Notes under the pieces: model-generated | What the model was told of the DNA's origin: nothing | What the model saw: only the letters and a program-made list of their open reading frames with translations | Databases searched by the model: none | Position numbers and translations under genes: made by a program | In this document: one piece after another, positions 20,811 to 32,550 of the stretch | How positions within the stretch are numbered: position 1 is the stretch's first letter | Layout of the letters: each line of letters starts with the position of its first letter | Source of the DNA: Aphidius gifuensis | Taxonomy: Eukaryota; Arthropoda; Insecta; Hymenoptera; Braconidae | DNA: 64,000 nt | Reading direction: 5' to 3' | Assembly (NCBI RefSeq): GCF_014905175.1 | Contig: NC_057789.1 | Location: forward strand, 20,662,555-20,726,554

Positions 20811-21069
20811 TAATAATAATAATAAATAATAATAATAATAATAAATAAAATAATAGGGGTAGTTTTTTAAGGGTAGTTTTTTTGAGGGTACTTTATCAGG
20901 GTAGTCGCGTATGGGCCCCGCGGAGTTTGTCGGTGCTCGAGGGGGGAACGCGAGCAAGCGGCACAGAGGGAAAGGGGGCAGGTAAAAAAACGGCTCCCAA
21001 AACCTGTTTTCTCGTGGATCGTATACCATTTAACAGCACGCTGCCCGCTATCTCTCCCTATACTCTACT
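19858..21069. repeat. Right terminal inverted repeat, element 1 (variant B)
   Basis: Inverted match to 1,080-2,211, ending CCCTATACTCTACT. The outermost part, read inward, is GGGCAGCGTGCTGTTAAAT (variant B), the same as the right end of element 2 and different from element 1's left end. Includes a long imperfect (AAT)n tract at 20,755-20,865. Translations of these repeats look like Leu/His-rich ORFs but are not genes. Confidence 0.85.
20068..20345. repeat. Tandem duplication (~178 bp period) inside right TIR
   Basis: AATTCCGATTGTTAGTTTAA and the following CATCAAAGAATAATATAAAA block occur twice about 178 bp apart. This replaces the different tandem pair seen in the left TIR. Confidence 0.7.
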
Positions 21070-21576
21070 GGTATCAATTGTTTGGGGCTGTATTGGTGAG
21101 CTAGCTTTGTGGACGTGTAATTTTGCCTCATTCTGCGAGTCATTTTCTGTGGAATTATTAAATTAAAGATATTGTGTTCTGAATTTTCATCTTCTAACTA
21201 CCTTTAAGGGGAAGAAGTAGTCCAATGGTCAGATAAGTTAAGTAAAAATTGTAAAAAAGACTAGAGATAAAAACGGTTATTTGAGAAACCTGTTCACTTT
21301 TTATCAGTTCGTCACTTGTATAATAAAGTTTTTTTATATGCACAGGAACGCAAGTCACAAGTAACACTAGGAATTCGTTATTTTATTCAAATATAAATCA
21401 AATTATTTTAGTCTGAGTTAGCTCATTTTTTACCATCGGACTACCTCAAGTAATCGTATAATTAAAAATATATATGCTAGCCGAATAATATTATCTTGAT
21501 TAATTTTCCGTTCAATATTCAATTTTTTAATTTTTTATTGACATGTAGAGACTATTCAATAGTTTGTTATCCACAG
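21070..21576. other. Host flank right of element 1
   Basis: Begins with GGTATC, which matches in inverted orientation the flank right of element 2 (GATACC at 49,820). AT-rich; no ORF or RNA supported. Probably intron sequence of the host gene whose exons follow. Confidence 0.5.
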
Positions 21577-21713
21577 GGTCGGGCGATGATTGTTCGTTAC
21601 TGCCAAAAAGATGGACCGTTCCAGGATACTGAACAACAACAATTGAGCCGGGTTATTATGAAACATGAAATTGATTTGGCTTATCCAAATCCAACTCTAC
21701 TTGAAAAGATCGA
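21577..21713 (+). CDS. Host gene internal exon (uncharacterised family), exon i
   Basis: Acceptor CCACAG precedes the exon; it reads GRAMIVRYCQKDGPFQDTEQ and onward to LLEKIE, with a weak GT donor (GA/GTTAAT) after 21,713. The phase left by this donor joins in frame to the exon at 22,601. The protein resembles an uncharacterised domain common in hymenopteran genomes: a short helical unit that precedes a FPTE...YF.P...G.LY segment. Its upstream exons may be those on the minus strand near 51-52 kb, now displaced by inversion. Confidence 0.55.
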
Positions 21714-22600
21714 GTTAATAATTTTTTTCATAATTTTTTACATTGGTTTTTATACATGGTGTACCATTTTGAAATTTTTGTTGCAATTATAACTATAGGT
21801 TAAAACGCTTAATTTCAACAAAAATGATTTTTTGATACACATGAAATAAACCAATTCATTTTATTTATTCTTCATTTATTATATAAAGGTTCATTTCGAA
21901 TAATTGAATTTTTAATAGACATATGAACGATCGGTAGAGTTACGAAAATTCAAAAAGTATCGAAGTAATATAAAACATTAAAGTATACGGGCTATTAAAT
22001 CAACATTCAGATAATTTTTATCTCTACTGAATTAATGAATCTCTAGTATTGAATTCTAAACAGTTATAAAATTTCAAATGGACATCTTGTACAAAAACAA
22101 AAAAAAAATTCATTTTGTTCCAAATATAAAACTTCTCTCAAACAGAATTTTTATTCTTGAAGATCTTGAGTATTCAACTATAAAAGGCCACTACTTTCAT
22201 TAAAAACAAATAGCTTTTTAAAACGTAAAATGATTTATCCAAATAAAACTATAGTGTATCCAATAAGAAAACTATTTTTGTAATGTAAAAAAAATTTTCG
22301 AATTTAATCCGCTTGAAGTCATTAATTAAATAAATTAACTTCTACAAGCGGAATTTATTCAAGAATTCGGTTTTACGATACAAAAAAGTTTTACCCGCAT
22401 CAAACACACTTTAGTTTTAATCTAAATAAATATTCAATGGTCGCGAACGTTTCATATTTTTGATTGATTTTTTTTGTCAAAATATTTTTTTTTATAATTC
22501 ATTACTGAAAATTTCCAAGAACAAAAATTCTGCCAGATAGAAGTTTGTTTTTTCAGTGCATTATTGAACAATATATTTTAAATTAAATTGTAATTTACAG

Positions 22601-22812
22601 ATTTAATAAAGATAAGTTTCTTAAACTTTCTGAAGAAATAGGGCAAACCTTCCCAACTGAAGAACCAAGTTTATATTTTCGGCCCAGCAAGAAAGGAAAG
22701 AATCCTGGAGGAACTCTTTACAGCGCTCTTGCAGGAATAAAAAATAACTTTGAAAAACTCGGGCTCTTAAAAAAAACTACTCCCCCTGAAATAGAAGCTT
22801 TTGTACCAAGTG
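22601..22812 (+). CDS. Host gene internal exon (uncharacterised family), exon ii
   Basis: Follows a TTTACAG acceptor; reads FNKDKFLKLSEEIGQTFPTE, then YFRPSKKGKNPGGTLYSALA and a helical tail, ending at a GTG/GTAGGT donor. No stop is met, so more exons should follow downstream in the original gene. The FPTE...YF.P...GxLY pattern is familiar from uncharacterised insect proteins; function unknown. Confidence 0.6.
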
Positions 22813-22900
22813 GTAGGTTTTATATTGAATCAGTTACTAACACTACTTCTAAAAAAATATTTTTGAGAAATGTTTCCCCATAGTCGACCACTATAATTAT

Positions 22901-24556
22901 CAGGGCCCCAGCACTACATAGGATTCGGAGGCGGCTTATAATTATTACTAGGCGCCCGAGAAGTCAGCGCAGAAGACCAATTTTCGTCGTAGAAAGAGAC
23001 AGAGAATGAGACAGACAGACAGATAAACGCGACGATATATGCTTCCTACAAGACCGACTATTTTCTTCAACTATTTTACCTACATTTCATTTATTAGCGA
23101 TTTTTGAATTTATATAAATTAATTGAATTTTCTATGCTTGTAATAATTTATTAAAACAAATAAAAAGCAATGGGAAAAGTGGTCGCTAAGGAAAGGAAGT
23201 TGCCACATGTTAATTTACAAAGAATTAATTTAGCCAAAGAAATTAACATGTAAGAAACTTTCTAGCTAAAATTGACTAATTAATTAATTAGCTTCAAAAT
23301 TATATTTTAAGCAACATTACTTCCTTGAAACATAATTTTTTTTATATTTATTTTATAAATAAAATACATGTAAATTTAATTTTTAAACATACAATTGTCC
23401 AAGGAAAAGCAGTAGCTAAGAAAAAGATGTAGCTAAGGATTTGAGGCTGCCAAAGAATTATATTTTAAGCAACATTATTTCCTTTAAACATAATTTTTTG
23501 GCAGCCTCAATTCCTTAGCTACATCTTTTCCTTAGCTACTGCTTTTCCTTGGACATTTTGATTTTTTTTATAAATAAAATACATGTAAATTTATTTTTTA
23601 AAAATACAAATGTTCAAGGAAAAGCAGTAGCTAAGGAAAGGATGTCGCCTACGTGTCAATTTCTTTTGCTAGATTATTTCTGTATAAATTAACATGTGGC
23701 AACTTCTTTTCTACTAATATTTTTTCGAATAGCTTTTATTCAATTTAAAAAAATAAAAAGCTATGAGAAAAATGTCTAAGGAAAGGAAGTTGCTACATGT
23801 TAATTTATAAAGAATTAATTTAGCCAAAGAAAGTAATATGTGAACAACTCCCTTCCATTAGCAATTTTTTTCATAGCTTTTTATTTATTTAAATTAGTAA
23901 AAAGCTATGGGATAAATTTCTACAGAATTAATTTAGCCAAAGGAATATACAGGTAGGCAACATCTTTTCCCTAGCTATTTTTCCTATAGCTTTTTATTTA
24001 TCTAAATTTATAAAAAGCTATGAGAAAAATCTCTAAAAAAAGTATGTTGCCTACCTGTTAATTTCTCTGGTTATAACTTAATTCTTTATAAATTAATATG
24101 TGGCAACATCCTTCCCTCAGACATTTGTCAATAGTTTTTTATTTATTTAAATAAACAAAAAGCTATGGGAAAAATAGCTTAAAAAAGCATGGAACTCACC
24201 TATTAATTTATGTGATAGTTTATTTTAAAACTAATTGGTAAGCTTTTATCCTTCTCAGCCATTTTTCCTATCGAAATTGAATTTATTTATAGAATCCGTT
24301 CTTATAAATTAAATTACAATCAACTATTCTTCAATCACTAATTGAATTTAAAATTAATAAATATAATTTTTTTTTTTATATTATTTCAATTTATTCGAAG
24401 AAATCTGCTTTGAGTTGGTAAAAGCAGATCTGAGATCGGTGCTGTAGAAAATAAATAGGATTACCATATGAACGAACATAACTAGATTTTGTCTGGGGAA
24501 TCGGGAGGAACTAGAATGCAAAATGTCTTAGAAATACACATAGTGTTGGGGCCCTG
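22901..24556. mobile_element. Non-autonomous hAT-like element (1.66 kb) with 8-bp TSD
   Basis: Starts CAGGGCCCCAGCACTA and ends with the near-perfect inverse TAGTGTTGGGGCCCTG; it is flanked on both sides by ATAATTAT (22,893-22,900 and 24,557-24,564), an 8-bp duplication as made by hAT transposases. No transposase ORF. The interior is filled by CTAAGGAA-type palindromes (about 23,160-24,200). Confidence 0.65.
23160..24200. repeat. CTAAGGAA / AGCTATGGGAAAAAT palindromic array
   Basis: Repeated units such as AAAGCTATGGGAAAAATnnCT, CACATGTTAATTTATAAAGA and TCCTTAGCTACTGCTTTTCC occur in both orientations, with the same AT-rich spacers as at 1-600. Non-coding. Confidence 0.75.
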
Positions 24557-24564
24557 ATAATTAT

Positions 24565-24849
24565 AGTGTAACTATGATATTACTTCCAATGCTTGACCAA
24601 CACCCTGTATAATTATTCTTACGCCAATCAGTTGGAAGTTTCAACTATGAATTCATGTATTTAGTAGAGCTGAGCGGTTTAAATTGAATGGTTAAAAACA
24701 CACCGTGATTCAGTTGAAGAAGACGTCTTATCAAAGTGAAAAGCACACAATTATCGGAAAACTCATTGAAATCACAACAAACTGATTTCAGTCTATGACT
24801 ACTGCAGTCAGTTCCTGTATTAGATTCTGCATTGGCGCTGATTTGGTAT

Positions 24850-24880
<31 letters not shown>

Positions 24881-26205
24881 TTATTTATTTATTTATTTTA
24901 TTTGGTTTATTTGTCGGCTTGTTTGTTTATTTTAGTTCCATAGTGATTTTGTTAGAAATTCCGCAAAAGTGAGCTATTTTTCGAAAGATGGGATGTAATT
25001 CGATGCTTTCTTGAACTTGAGCTGAAGAAAATAATCCACCAAAATAAAAAAAATAAAACGATCTTAGTTTTTATTTGGAGCTTCTTTTCACATTCAGCAC
25101 AACGTAATATATATTTTTGGGTTTATATACACTATTTTTTTTTCACTTTCAGTATTCTTCATTGTTTTATGAGTTCTTTTTGAATTTCGACCTCAATAAC
25201 CTACATATTGAATTTGTAATGATTTTTTACTCTAAGATGTTTTAAAGGTCGATTATCATAAAGTTTATTTTTGTAGATGATAAACATGCTATTATTTTGC
25301 AATTTCTTCCTTTATTTGATCAGTGCAGACGTATAAGAAAAATAAGCAGATGAAAATACACCTGCTAACACTGAACAAAATCAAGAAATTGCTGGCCCTT
25401 AAAGTTCTCAAACAAATAATCAGATTTTGGTAATACTATTATGAAAGCACGAAATTCATTGTTTCTTCATTCACATGTGAGTAATGATTTTAATATTATT
25501 ATATTATTAATCCTTACTTTACTTATTTTTTGAGACTGCTCTAGAAATTGCTTGTATGTAAATACAAAAGCTCATCTGAAAGCGGTTAAATTACGATTTC
25601 AGCTGGCCTGTAGTAATCTCAGCCGTGAAGCTTCCTATGTCATAGTGCATGATACAAAATATAAAAGTTGATTCACCTCTTCATGCAATCGATTTAGCTT
25701 CAAATTTTATTATGAACTTGATTGTGATTATCCACCACTAGAAAATCAATCTGATTTTCACAAGTTGCAGCTTATCAAATAAACGTCAGTGAAAATACAA
25801 ATCAATCTGTACTCAAACTAGTAAGTGGCATCAATGCAAAATTTCGCGAAATTAATGAGTAGTTTTTTCCAACTGCCATAATTCATGTTTTTTTCAAATT
25901 TTGTGGTAATTCTACAATACATAATAACATAATAAATTCGTTTTATATATTCATGTAAGGTATGAGTATTTTATCTATTCATACATTCTAAAATTATCTT
26001 AAATTTAAATTACAAACTTATTCTTAAAAAGAATTACTTATACTTGTAATAGTTTCTATAAAAAAAAACAACTTAAGTTTTATAATTTGACAACAATTTA
26101 TAACAACAACAATTCATAATAACAACAATTTATAACTTGATACTTTAATATTAACCGTTTAGTTCTAACTGATTAAGTAAATACTTAGTTGTGTTTTATC
26201 ATTGT
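24565..26205. other. AT-rich host DNA, no gene seen
   Basis: A (TTTA)n microsatellite lies at about 24,850-24,900. Otherwise no convincing exon, RNA or repeat was recognised. Confidence 0.4.
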
Positions 26206-26407
26206 TAAAAGATGTAGCTAAGGAATTAATGTGACTAAGGAATTATATTCTTGAAACATAATTTTTTGGCAACATTAATTCCTTAAGTCATTAATCTTAG
26301 TTACTTTTTGCTTTTCCTTGACATTTTGTATTTTAAAAATAAATTTACATGTATTTTATTTAAAAAATAAATAAAATGTCCAAGGAAAAGTAGTAGCTAA
26401 GGAAAAA
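26206..26407. repeat. CTAAGGAA palindromic unit, left part, interrupted by foldback element
   Basis: AAGATGTAGCTAAGGAATTA and its inverse ATTCCTTAAG... form the same palindrome as at 1-600; the second unit ends within TAGCTAAGGAAAAA at the start of the foldback element, and similar sequence resumes after 27,798. Confidence 0.65.
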
Positions 26408-27798
26408 GGGGATATTACGATATTCCAGACACCTTGTTGGTTTCATAGAAATTTCAGGATTACGGGAAAAATATTTGAAAAAATTCCTACGAATGCTAAA
26501 ATGGTTAAAAATTGAGTTTAATATTAAAAATACGGCTATTTATCGATTATGTAAATATACTGTAAAATAATAATTATTTCTAGAATCTAGTAACGGCATT
26601 TGATAAAACTCGTCGAGTTGAAGAAAAGTCCGAATAATAATTTGATATCTCGAAAAGTTTTCAAGCCCCGATAATTTAAAAAATTTTGATATATCGATTT
26701 TCTTGATTTTTTAAATTTCAATAATGGATTCGAGAACTCGTCGAGGAGAAAAAGCCTATATAAAAACTTCGATATCTCGAATAGTTTTCGAACAGCTATT
26801 TTAAATAAAAATTTTTAAAAGATAAAAAACTTTTAATTACTGATTGTCACCTATTGTTAAGTTAATGAATATGTGTTTTTTAAAATAATAAAATTTGAAA
26901 TACATTATATTTTTTACTTAGCTAAATATTTTACTTAGCTATATTTTTTACTTAGTCACAATTATAGCCAAACACACAATATCTACATAATTTTACGTAG
27001 CTATATTTTTTACTTAGCTAAATGTTTTACGTAGCGAAAAATTTTACTTAGCTATATTTTTTACTTACCTAAATATTTTACTTAGCTATATCTTTTCCTT
27101 AGCCACATCTTTTCCTTAGCTACATCTTTTCCTTAGCTACATCTTTTCCTTAGCTATATTCTTTACTCAGTCACAATTATAGCCAAACACACAATATCTT
27201 ACATATATTACTTTAATATTTCTAATATTATTCTCAGCTATATTTTTTATTTAGCTACACCTTTTCCTTAGCTAAATATTTTACTTAGCTATATTTTTTA
27301 CTTAGCTACACCTTTCCTTAGTCTTAATTATAGATAAACAAACAATATACCTATATATTTTTACAAGCCAAAACATTTTACGTAGTCAATAATCCAAAAA
27401 CTATTCGAGATATCGAAATTTTTATATGGGCTTTTTTTTTTCCTCGACGATTTCTATTGAATTCCATTATTGAAATTTAAAAAATCAAAAACCCATAATC
27501 GAATTTTTAAATTATCGCGACTCGAAAACTTTTCGAGATATCGAAATTTTTATTTAGACTTTTTTCTTCAACTTGACGAGTTCTATCAAACGCCGTTACT
27601 AGATTCTAGAAATAATTATTATTTTAATAACTAAACGATATATAACTGATAAAAAGCCGTTTTTTGATATGTCAACTCGATTTTTAACCTCTTTGCGCAT
27701 TCGTAGGAATTTTTTCCGTATTTTTCCCGTAATCCTGAGAAAATTTCCTATAAGAAACCAACAAAAAAAAGGGGTGTCTCGGATATCGTAATCTTGCC
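26408..27798. mobile_element. Foldback element with ~400-bp inverted arms
   Basis: The left arm (26,408 to about 26,810: GATATTACGATATTCCAGAC, AGTTGAAGAAAAGTCCGAAT, TTTGATATCTCGAAAAG) is repeated inverted at about 27,400-27,798. Between the arms lies a tandem array of ACTTAGCTATATTTTTT / CCTTAGCTACATCTTTT steps. No ORF. It is inserted in a CTAAGGAA palindrome, consistent with preferential insertion or nested transposition. Confidence 0.65.
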
Positions 27799-27965
27799 AG
27801 GAAAAGATGTAGCTAAGGAATTGAGGTTGCCAAAGAATTATGTTTCAAGGAAATAATTCCTTAGTCACATTAATTCCTTAGCTACATCTTTTCCTTAGCT
27901 ACTGCTTTTCTTTGGACATTTGTATTTTTAAAAAATAAATTTACATGTATTTTATTTATAACATG
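27799..27965. repeat. CTAAGGAA palindromic unit, right part
   Basis: GATGTAGCTAAGGAATTGAG ... CTTAGCTACTGCTTTTCTTT with the usual spacer; continues the family interrupted at 26,407. Confidence 0.65.
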
Positions 27966-28269
27966 CAGAAAACTTAGTGTAAATAAATAGTTAAATACGG
28001 AAATGTCAACTTGGCCCACTTCGTAGTGGTTGCCTTGTAGAATTAACAAAAAAATTCTCTCAGTGTAGTCTATATTTATATCACAGTTATTTGACACAAT
28101 AATTCTAGTTTATTTATTTGTTTTTAATTTTTATACTCCATTAATGTTTTAATTTTTTTTTACATGTTTATTCCTTTATTCATTTAATTTATCAATTAAA
28201 AATGTATTATTTTTTATTTGTCGAATGTCATTCTTGATATGGACGAAAATTTTCCCACTTTTAAGTTTA

Positions 28270-28365
28270 CGCGCGATGGCTTAGGGGATAACGCACTGGC
28301 TTTAGGATTATAGGTTTATATAGGTTTAGGTAGATGTAGGTTCAAATCCCGGTCGGGACAAGCAA
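28270..28365 (+). ncRNA. tRNA-like / SINE-type pol III promoter
   Basis: A-box-like TGGCTTAGGGG (28,277-28,287) and B-box GGTTCAAATCCC (28,339-28,350), followed by an A/C-rich tail. The arms do not fold into a full tRNA and the spacing is long, so a tRNA-derived SINE head or tRNA relic is more likely than a functional tRNA. Confidence 0.45.
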
Positions 28366-28469
28366 AAACAAAAATAAAACAAACAAAACCCGTTAATATT
28401 CTGAATAAAAAAAAATCATCTTTTTTTTTTTTTTGTCAATTTAAAATCGTTATATATTATTTAAAAACA

Positions 28470-28757
28470 AAAAAAAATGTAAATTTTACATGATTCGTCG
28501 GTAAAACACCATTTCTACAAAATAAAGATAATTTCTACAGTTTAACTTTATAAAACAACATTTCTACAAAAAAAATGTAATTCTCGCAGTTTAACTTTGT
28601 AAAACAACACTTCTACAAGAAGAATGTAAACTATACACAAAAATACGTGAAACACTCGATTACTAAAAAAAAAATGAATTCTTACAATATTTCAATACGG
28701 TCCCAAATTTTACATTATTTTCTGTGTAGAAATCGCAGGATATTTTTCTCCGTGCAT
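28470..28757. repeat. Second copy of the CACnGAGAAAAA-ended element
   Basis: Shares GGTCCCAAATTTTACA and AATCGCAGGATATTTTTCTC with 601-1,050, ending TTTTTCTCCGTG. Interior is a series of TnTACAnnAnAATGTAAA motifs. Confidence 0.5.
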
Positions 28758-29739
28758 GGTTTGTCATAGCCGGCACCATAGCATTATTATTGTCGAAATT
28801 TTAGTTTGTTGGTATATAACATAATATATGGCTATGTCTACCAATTATGATCAACGGTTCATGCGTCACTACTTGCGATCACTTTCAGTTTTATATATTT
28901 TGTAGCTTATATCGAGATATATGTCTGTGAATTTTTTCAGATTTTTCCTAGCTTTATTTTAGCCACTATTATATGGGGTATTTTACGATTTTGCAAAAAA
29001 ATTTTTTTAGGGAATTTTAATTTCCTATTGTTTTCGCTTTTCTTCTGGACTCCCCCAACCATGGTAGACACCCCCCCTAAAAAATTTTCTAAGTCCTTTA
29101 ATCTCAACCATGGTGGACACTAGGGTTGGGCGATAGTCTGAAAAGTATCGATATAAATACTATCGGCGTTTTAAAAATGAAATATATATCGGGCGATACT
29201 AGCGATAGTTCGATAGTTTTTAAATAAATTTTATTTATTAATTCTTCTTTTATCATGCCATGATGTACTGTTTTTTAAAACATACAACCGCAAAATAATC
29301 TGTTAACAAAAAAAAAAAAATAATTAAAATATGCAGGATAGGATGAAGGAATAATTGAAAGCACCAGTTTATTTAAAATCCCACATTATAATTATCAAAA
29401 TTTTTTCTTGACGATACAGTAGTTGTGTCGTTGAGGGAATATTATTTTTTAAAAGCTACACAGAGTACATAATATATAATTATATAAATAATAATAATTA
29501 ATAAACCAATAAATAAATGTCTTAGGTTTGCAAAAAAAATATGATTATTATAATACCAATTATTAATTTTTTGTACTTACTGTACTCGTCTACTTTACAC
29601 TTTTCACTCATCTTGTCACTTGTTAAATTGTTGTTAAATATCTGTCATTTGTTGATAACTTGTTGCTAAATTTATTGTCTATTTAACTATACATAACCTT
29701 TATTTTTATTTTTTTTATAAATATCGGTTTTTTTATAAA

Positions 29740-30170
29740 TATAAAAAAAAAAACGATAAGTATGGAAAAATATCAGTAAATATAAAGGAGAATATAGAAA
29801 AATATCAAAGAAAAATCGCTAAATATAAAGGAAAATATAGAAAAGGGACTGAATATAAAGAAAAAAACGATAAATATGGGAAAATATCAGTGAATATAAA
29901 GGAAAATATAGAAAAGTGACTGAATATAAAGAAAAAAACGATAAATAAGGGAACATATCAATTATGCCCCCCCCCCCCAAAATTTTCTAAGTCCCTTAAT
30001 TAATCTAAACACGATGAATATGGAAAATGAAGAAAAATATAGAAAAATAAAGAATATATAAACGAATAAACGAAAATATAGAAAAATCACTGAATATAAA
30101 GAAAAATACGATAATTATAGGAAAATATTAGGAAAATATCAGTAAACGAAAAAGAAAAGTATAGCAAAAT
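29740..30170. repeat. Degenerate minisatellite
   Basis: Repeated AAATATAAAGGAAAATATAG and ACGATAAATATGGGAAAATA units, plus a poly-C run at 29,969-29,980. Confidence 0.7.
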
Positions 30171-30235
30171 ATCATGGAAAAATCATATTTTTCAACAAGA
30201 TTTTTCAACAAAAAGATTTTAAAAAAAGTTATTAA

Positions 30236-30880
30236 CATGATAAATTATTGAATATTCAATTTAAACAAAATATATACGATCACTGGAGGATTAGTGAGAA
30301 AAATTAATTAACAATACCCATCAATAAATAATAAAGGAATAATGATACCATTAGAAGCTAATATAAAATTCGATGACGATGAGGAAAATGAAAATATACC
30401 AAACATTAATTTCGAGTTTAAAAAAAATACAAGAAATTGTTTGAGGAAAAAAGGGTGATGTGATAGCATTAAAGGAATTGAAAATAAATGAAATAAAAAA
30501 ATTAAAAATATAATGACGACTTCAGCGACAACTCAAACGTTAAATTATGATTCAACCGAGAGAAAAAAGTAAATAGAATAAATACAATCGAACTCGACAA
30601 TTTTGTAATAAATATTTAACATTGACAGGCTAAAACCATAGTACAACAAAATGAATAAAAACAGAGAGTTTAAAAGGTTAGAAGAAAGCGATTTTGGACA
30701 TGGAGATGACCCATTAGAAGGAACAAGCAAAATGAATGGAAATTAAATAAATTTTAGCTGTAACAATAATCATTGTAACAATAGAGAATGAAATAAATTT
30801 GTAGTCACGAATTTCAATATGTATTAAAGAAGAAATTAAAATTCCCCCCGCAGGGAAGGCACAGTTGCCGCTTCGCATCA
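30236..30880 (+). pseudogene. Relic of RPA70-like element, copy 1
   Basis: Matches 55,490-56,120 in reverse orientation: shared landmarks are GGATTAGTGAGAAAA, TCGAnGACGATGAGGAAAAT, GAAGGAACAAnCAAAATG and the GC-rich end AAATTCCCC...GGCCnAGTTGC. Stops and indels throughout. It lacks the OB-fold part seen in the other copy. Confidence 0.5.
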
Positions 30881-30974
30881 TGTTTTTTATAATCAATTTT
30901 AATTGATATTTTACTAAATTTAATATGATAATTTAATGAAACAAAGTTAAAATATTTTTCAGTAAACTTTTATA

Positions 30975-31890
30975 TTAATTTTCTTTTTTTTCGAAAATCG
31001 ATTTTATGCTGCCATTGATCATTTTGAAAATATTTTGTATGTTGTTAAAGGGCAGGGAATAATGTGAATTTTCAAAGCGTGGGTCGTGCGCATTTTGGAA
31101 ATTCACACATTATTACCACTGTTCCTAGTAACATAAGTTCAGTTGTTGTGCCCAATCAGAAAGCTTCGTTGCAATCCTCATTTGAGGGACACCACCGCTG
31201 CCCGTGCTTGCCCCTCCAAATTCGTTGAGAGCACACCCTGAGTGGGCACTTGTAAATCTATAATATTTCGAAGCTTAGCAAATTTTATGTAATATATGTC
31301 TTAGATTATAGTCTTGCAATCATCTAAGAACCAAAAAAAAAAACCAAGAAAAAATCATTTAAAATCATGATTGTCATGATAAGTTCAATTTAAATATTGC
31401 TCATGATAACGAGGCTTAGAATCATGTTCACAGATGTTGTTTAATTGCTGATTCTTATGCGCAGAAGCTGATTATACAAGCTACCAAAATTCTACTATTT
31501 CTAATAAACGTTAATTAACAGGTAAGTTAACTTACCGGTTTTTTTACATAAATAAACTGCTTAGAAATCATAGTCTATCAATGAGTTATCTTATTCTTCC
31601 ACCAGTTTTCCATACCTGTTAAAAGACTATACATAGAAAAAAAAAAATTTCCTCAATCAAGGCGTCTTGAGCAATATTTGAATTGAACTTATCATGACAA
31701 TCATGATTTTAAATGATTTTTTCTTGGATTTTTTTTGGTTCTTAGATGATTGCGAGAGTTTTTATGGAGATCCCACTGATATTAAGACATATATTACGTA
31801 AAATTTGCTAAGCTTTTCGAAAAAAATATTTTCAAAATGATCAATGTATGCGCACTTTCATAAAAATCGATTTTCAGAAAAAAAAGTAAA
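30975..31890. repeat. Nested imperfect palindrome
   Basis: 30,975-31,405 (GATCATTTTGAAAATATTTT, ATGATTGTCATGATAAGTTC) is matched in inverse orientation by 31,668-31,890. A GC-richer insert (about 31,060-31,260) interrupts the left arm. Confidence 0.6.
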
Positions 31891-32215
31891 CTTTAAATAT
31901 TTTAAAAATGTTTTGGAAAAAAAAAAATATTTTTTTTGAAAAGCTGACCTTTTTTTACATGAAAAATGATTCATCATTGAATTTTTTTATTGCAAAAAAT
32001 ATTGAATAAAATCGATTAAAAAAAAATTTTTTTTGCAAAATCGTGAACTACCCCATATAATATTGGCTAAAATAATGTTAGAAAAAATCTGAAAAAATTC
32101 ACAGACATATATCTCGATATAAGCTACAAAATATATAAAACTCAAAGTGATCGCAGGTAGTGACGCACAAACCGTTGATCATAATTGGTGGACATAGCCA
32201 TATATTATATTAATA

Positions 32216-32550
32216 TATATATAATATTGCATTATCGAATTTTGTTTTAAATATTCTCAAATAGATACCTACGGAATATTATAAGGTATCTATTTTGTTA
32301 ATTAATTTAAGGTGTTAAGTTCAATTTCGGTTACAATAATGAAATGTCAACAAGTGTTGCCCATTCTCTTGAGGTTAGCCTTCAAAAGTGATAGTGAAAA
32401 TCAACATTTGTTGTAAGTATTGATAAATAATAAAATATAATAAAATGTATGTAATTACATATAAATATAATATAATAATTTATGTTAATATGTGATAATT
32501 AAATTTATCGGTATAAGCAAATGTACGCATACTTTTTTACATAATTGGAT
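32216..32550. other. AT-rich, no gene seen
   Basis: Short AT microsatellite-like tract at 32,205-32,230. Nothing else supported. Confidence 0.4.

Larger units (their letters stand above)
1080..21069 (-). mobile_element. Polinton/Maverick element 1 (about 20 kb)
   Basis: Bounded by terminal inverted repeats that start AGTAGAGTATA at 1,080 and end TATACTCTACT at 21,069. It contains all hallmark Polinton genes: protein-primed PolB, RVE integrase, A32-like ATPase, adenain-like protease, major and minor capsid proteins, plus an IAP and a Baculo_F-like envelope gene. Most core genes read on the minus strand; the envelope block reads on plus. The 6-bp flanks do not match each other (TACTAT left, GGTATC right), unlike the 6-bp duplication normal for Polintons, but each matches an end of element 2. 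Many ORFs carry short indels, particularly 4.9-6.4 kb and in the polymerase. Confidence 0.95.
28818..32215. mobile_element. 3.4-kb structure with ~200-bp terminal inverted arms
   Basis: The left arm (about 28,818-29,010, with ATGTCTACCAATTATGATCA and ATATATCTCGATATAAGC read inverted) recurs in reverse orientation at about 32,020-32,215. Inside are a hAT-like TAGGGTTGGGCGATAG start (29,122), a minisatellite, an RPA-element relic and a second nested palindrome. No intact ORF. A composite of nested insertions in a foldback element is the simplest reading. Confidence 0.5.

Noticed and set aside
20676..21029. Tyr/Ile-rich ORF in the right TIR (also 49,447-49,779)
   Set aside because: Encoded by an imperfect AAT trinucleotide tract; low complexity.
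22889..24571. Longer TIR (CACTATAATTATCAGGG...) instead of hAT TIR plus TSD
   Set aside because: The CAGGG...CCCTG termini with an exact 8-bp flank fit hAT better, though the palindromic flank leaves some doubt.
27882..28097. 71-codon minus-strand ORF
   Set aside because: Starts in host AT-rich DNA and ends in the CTAAGGAA palindrome; no domain.
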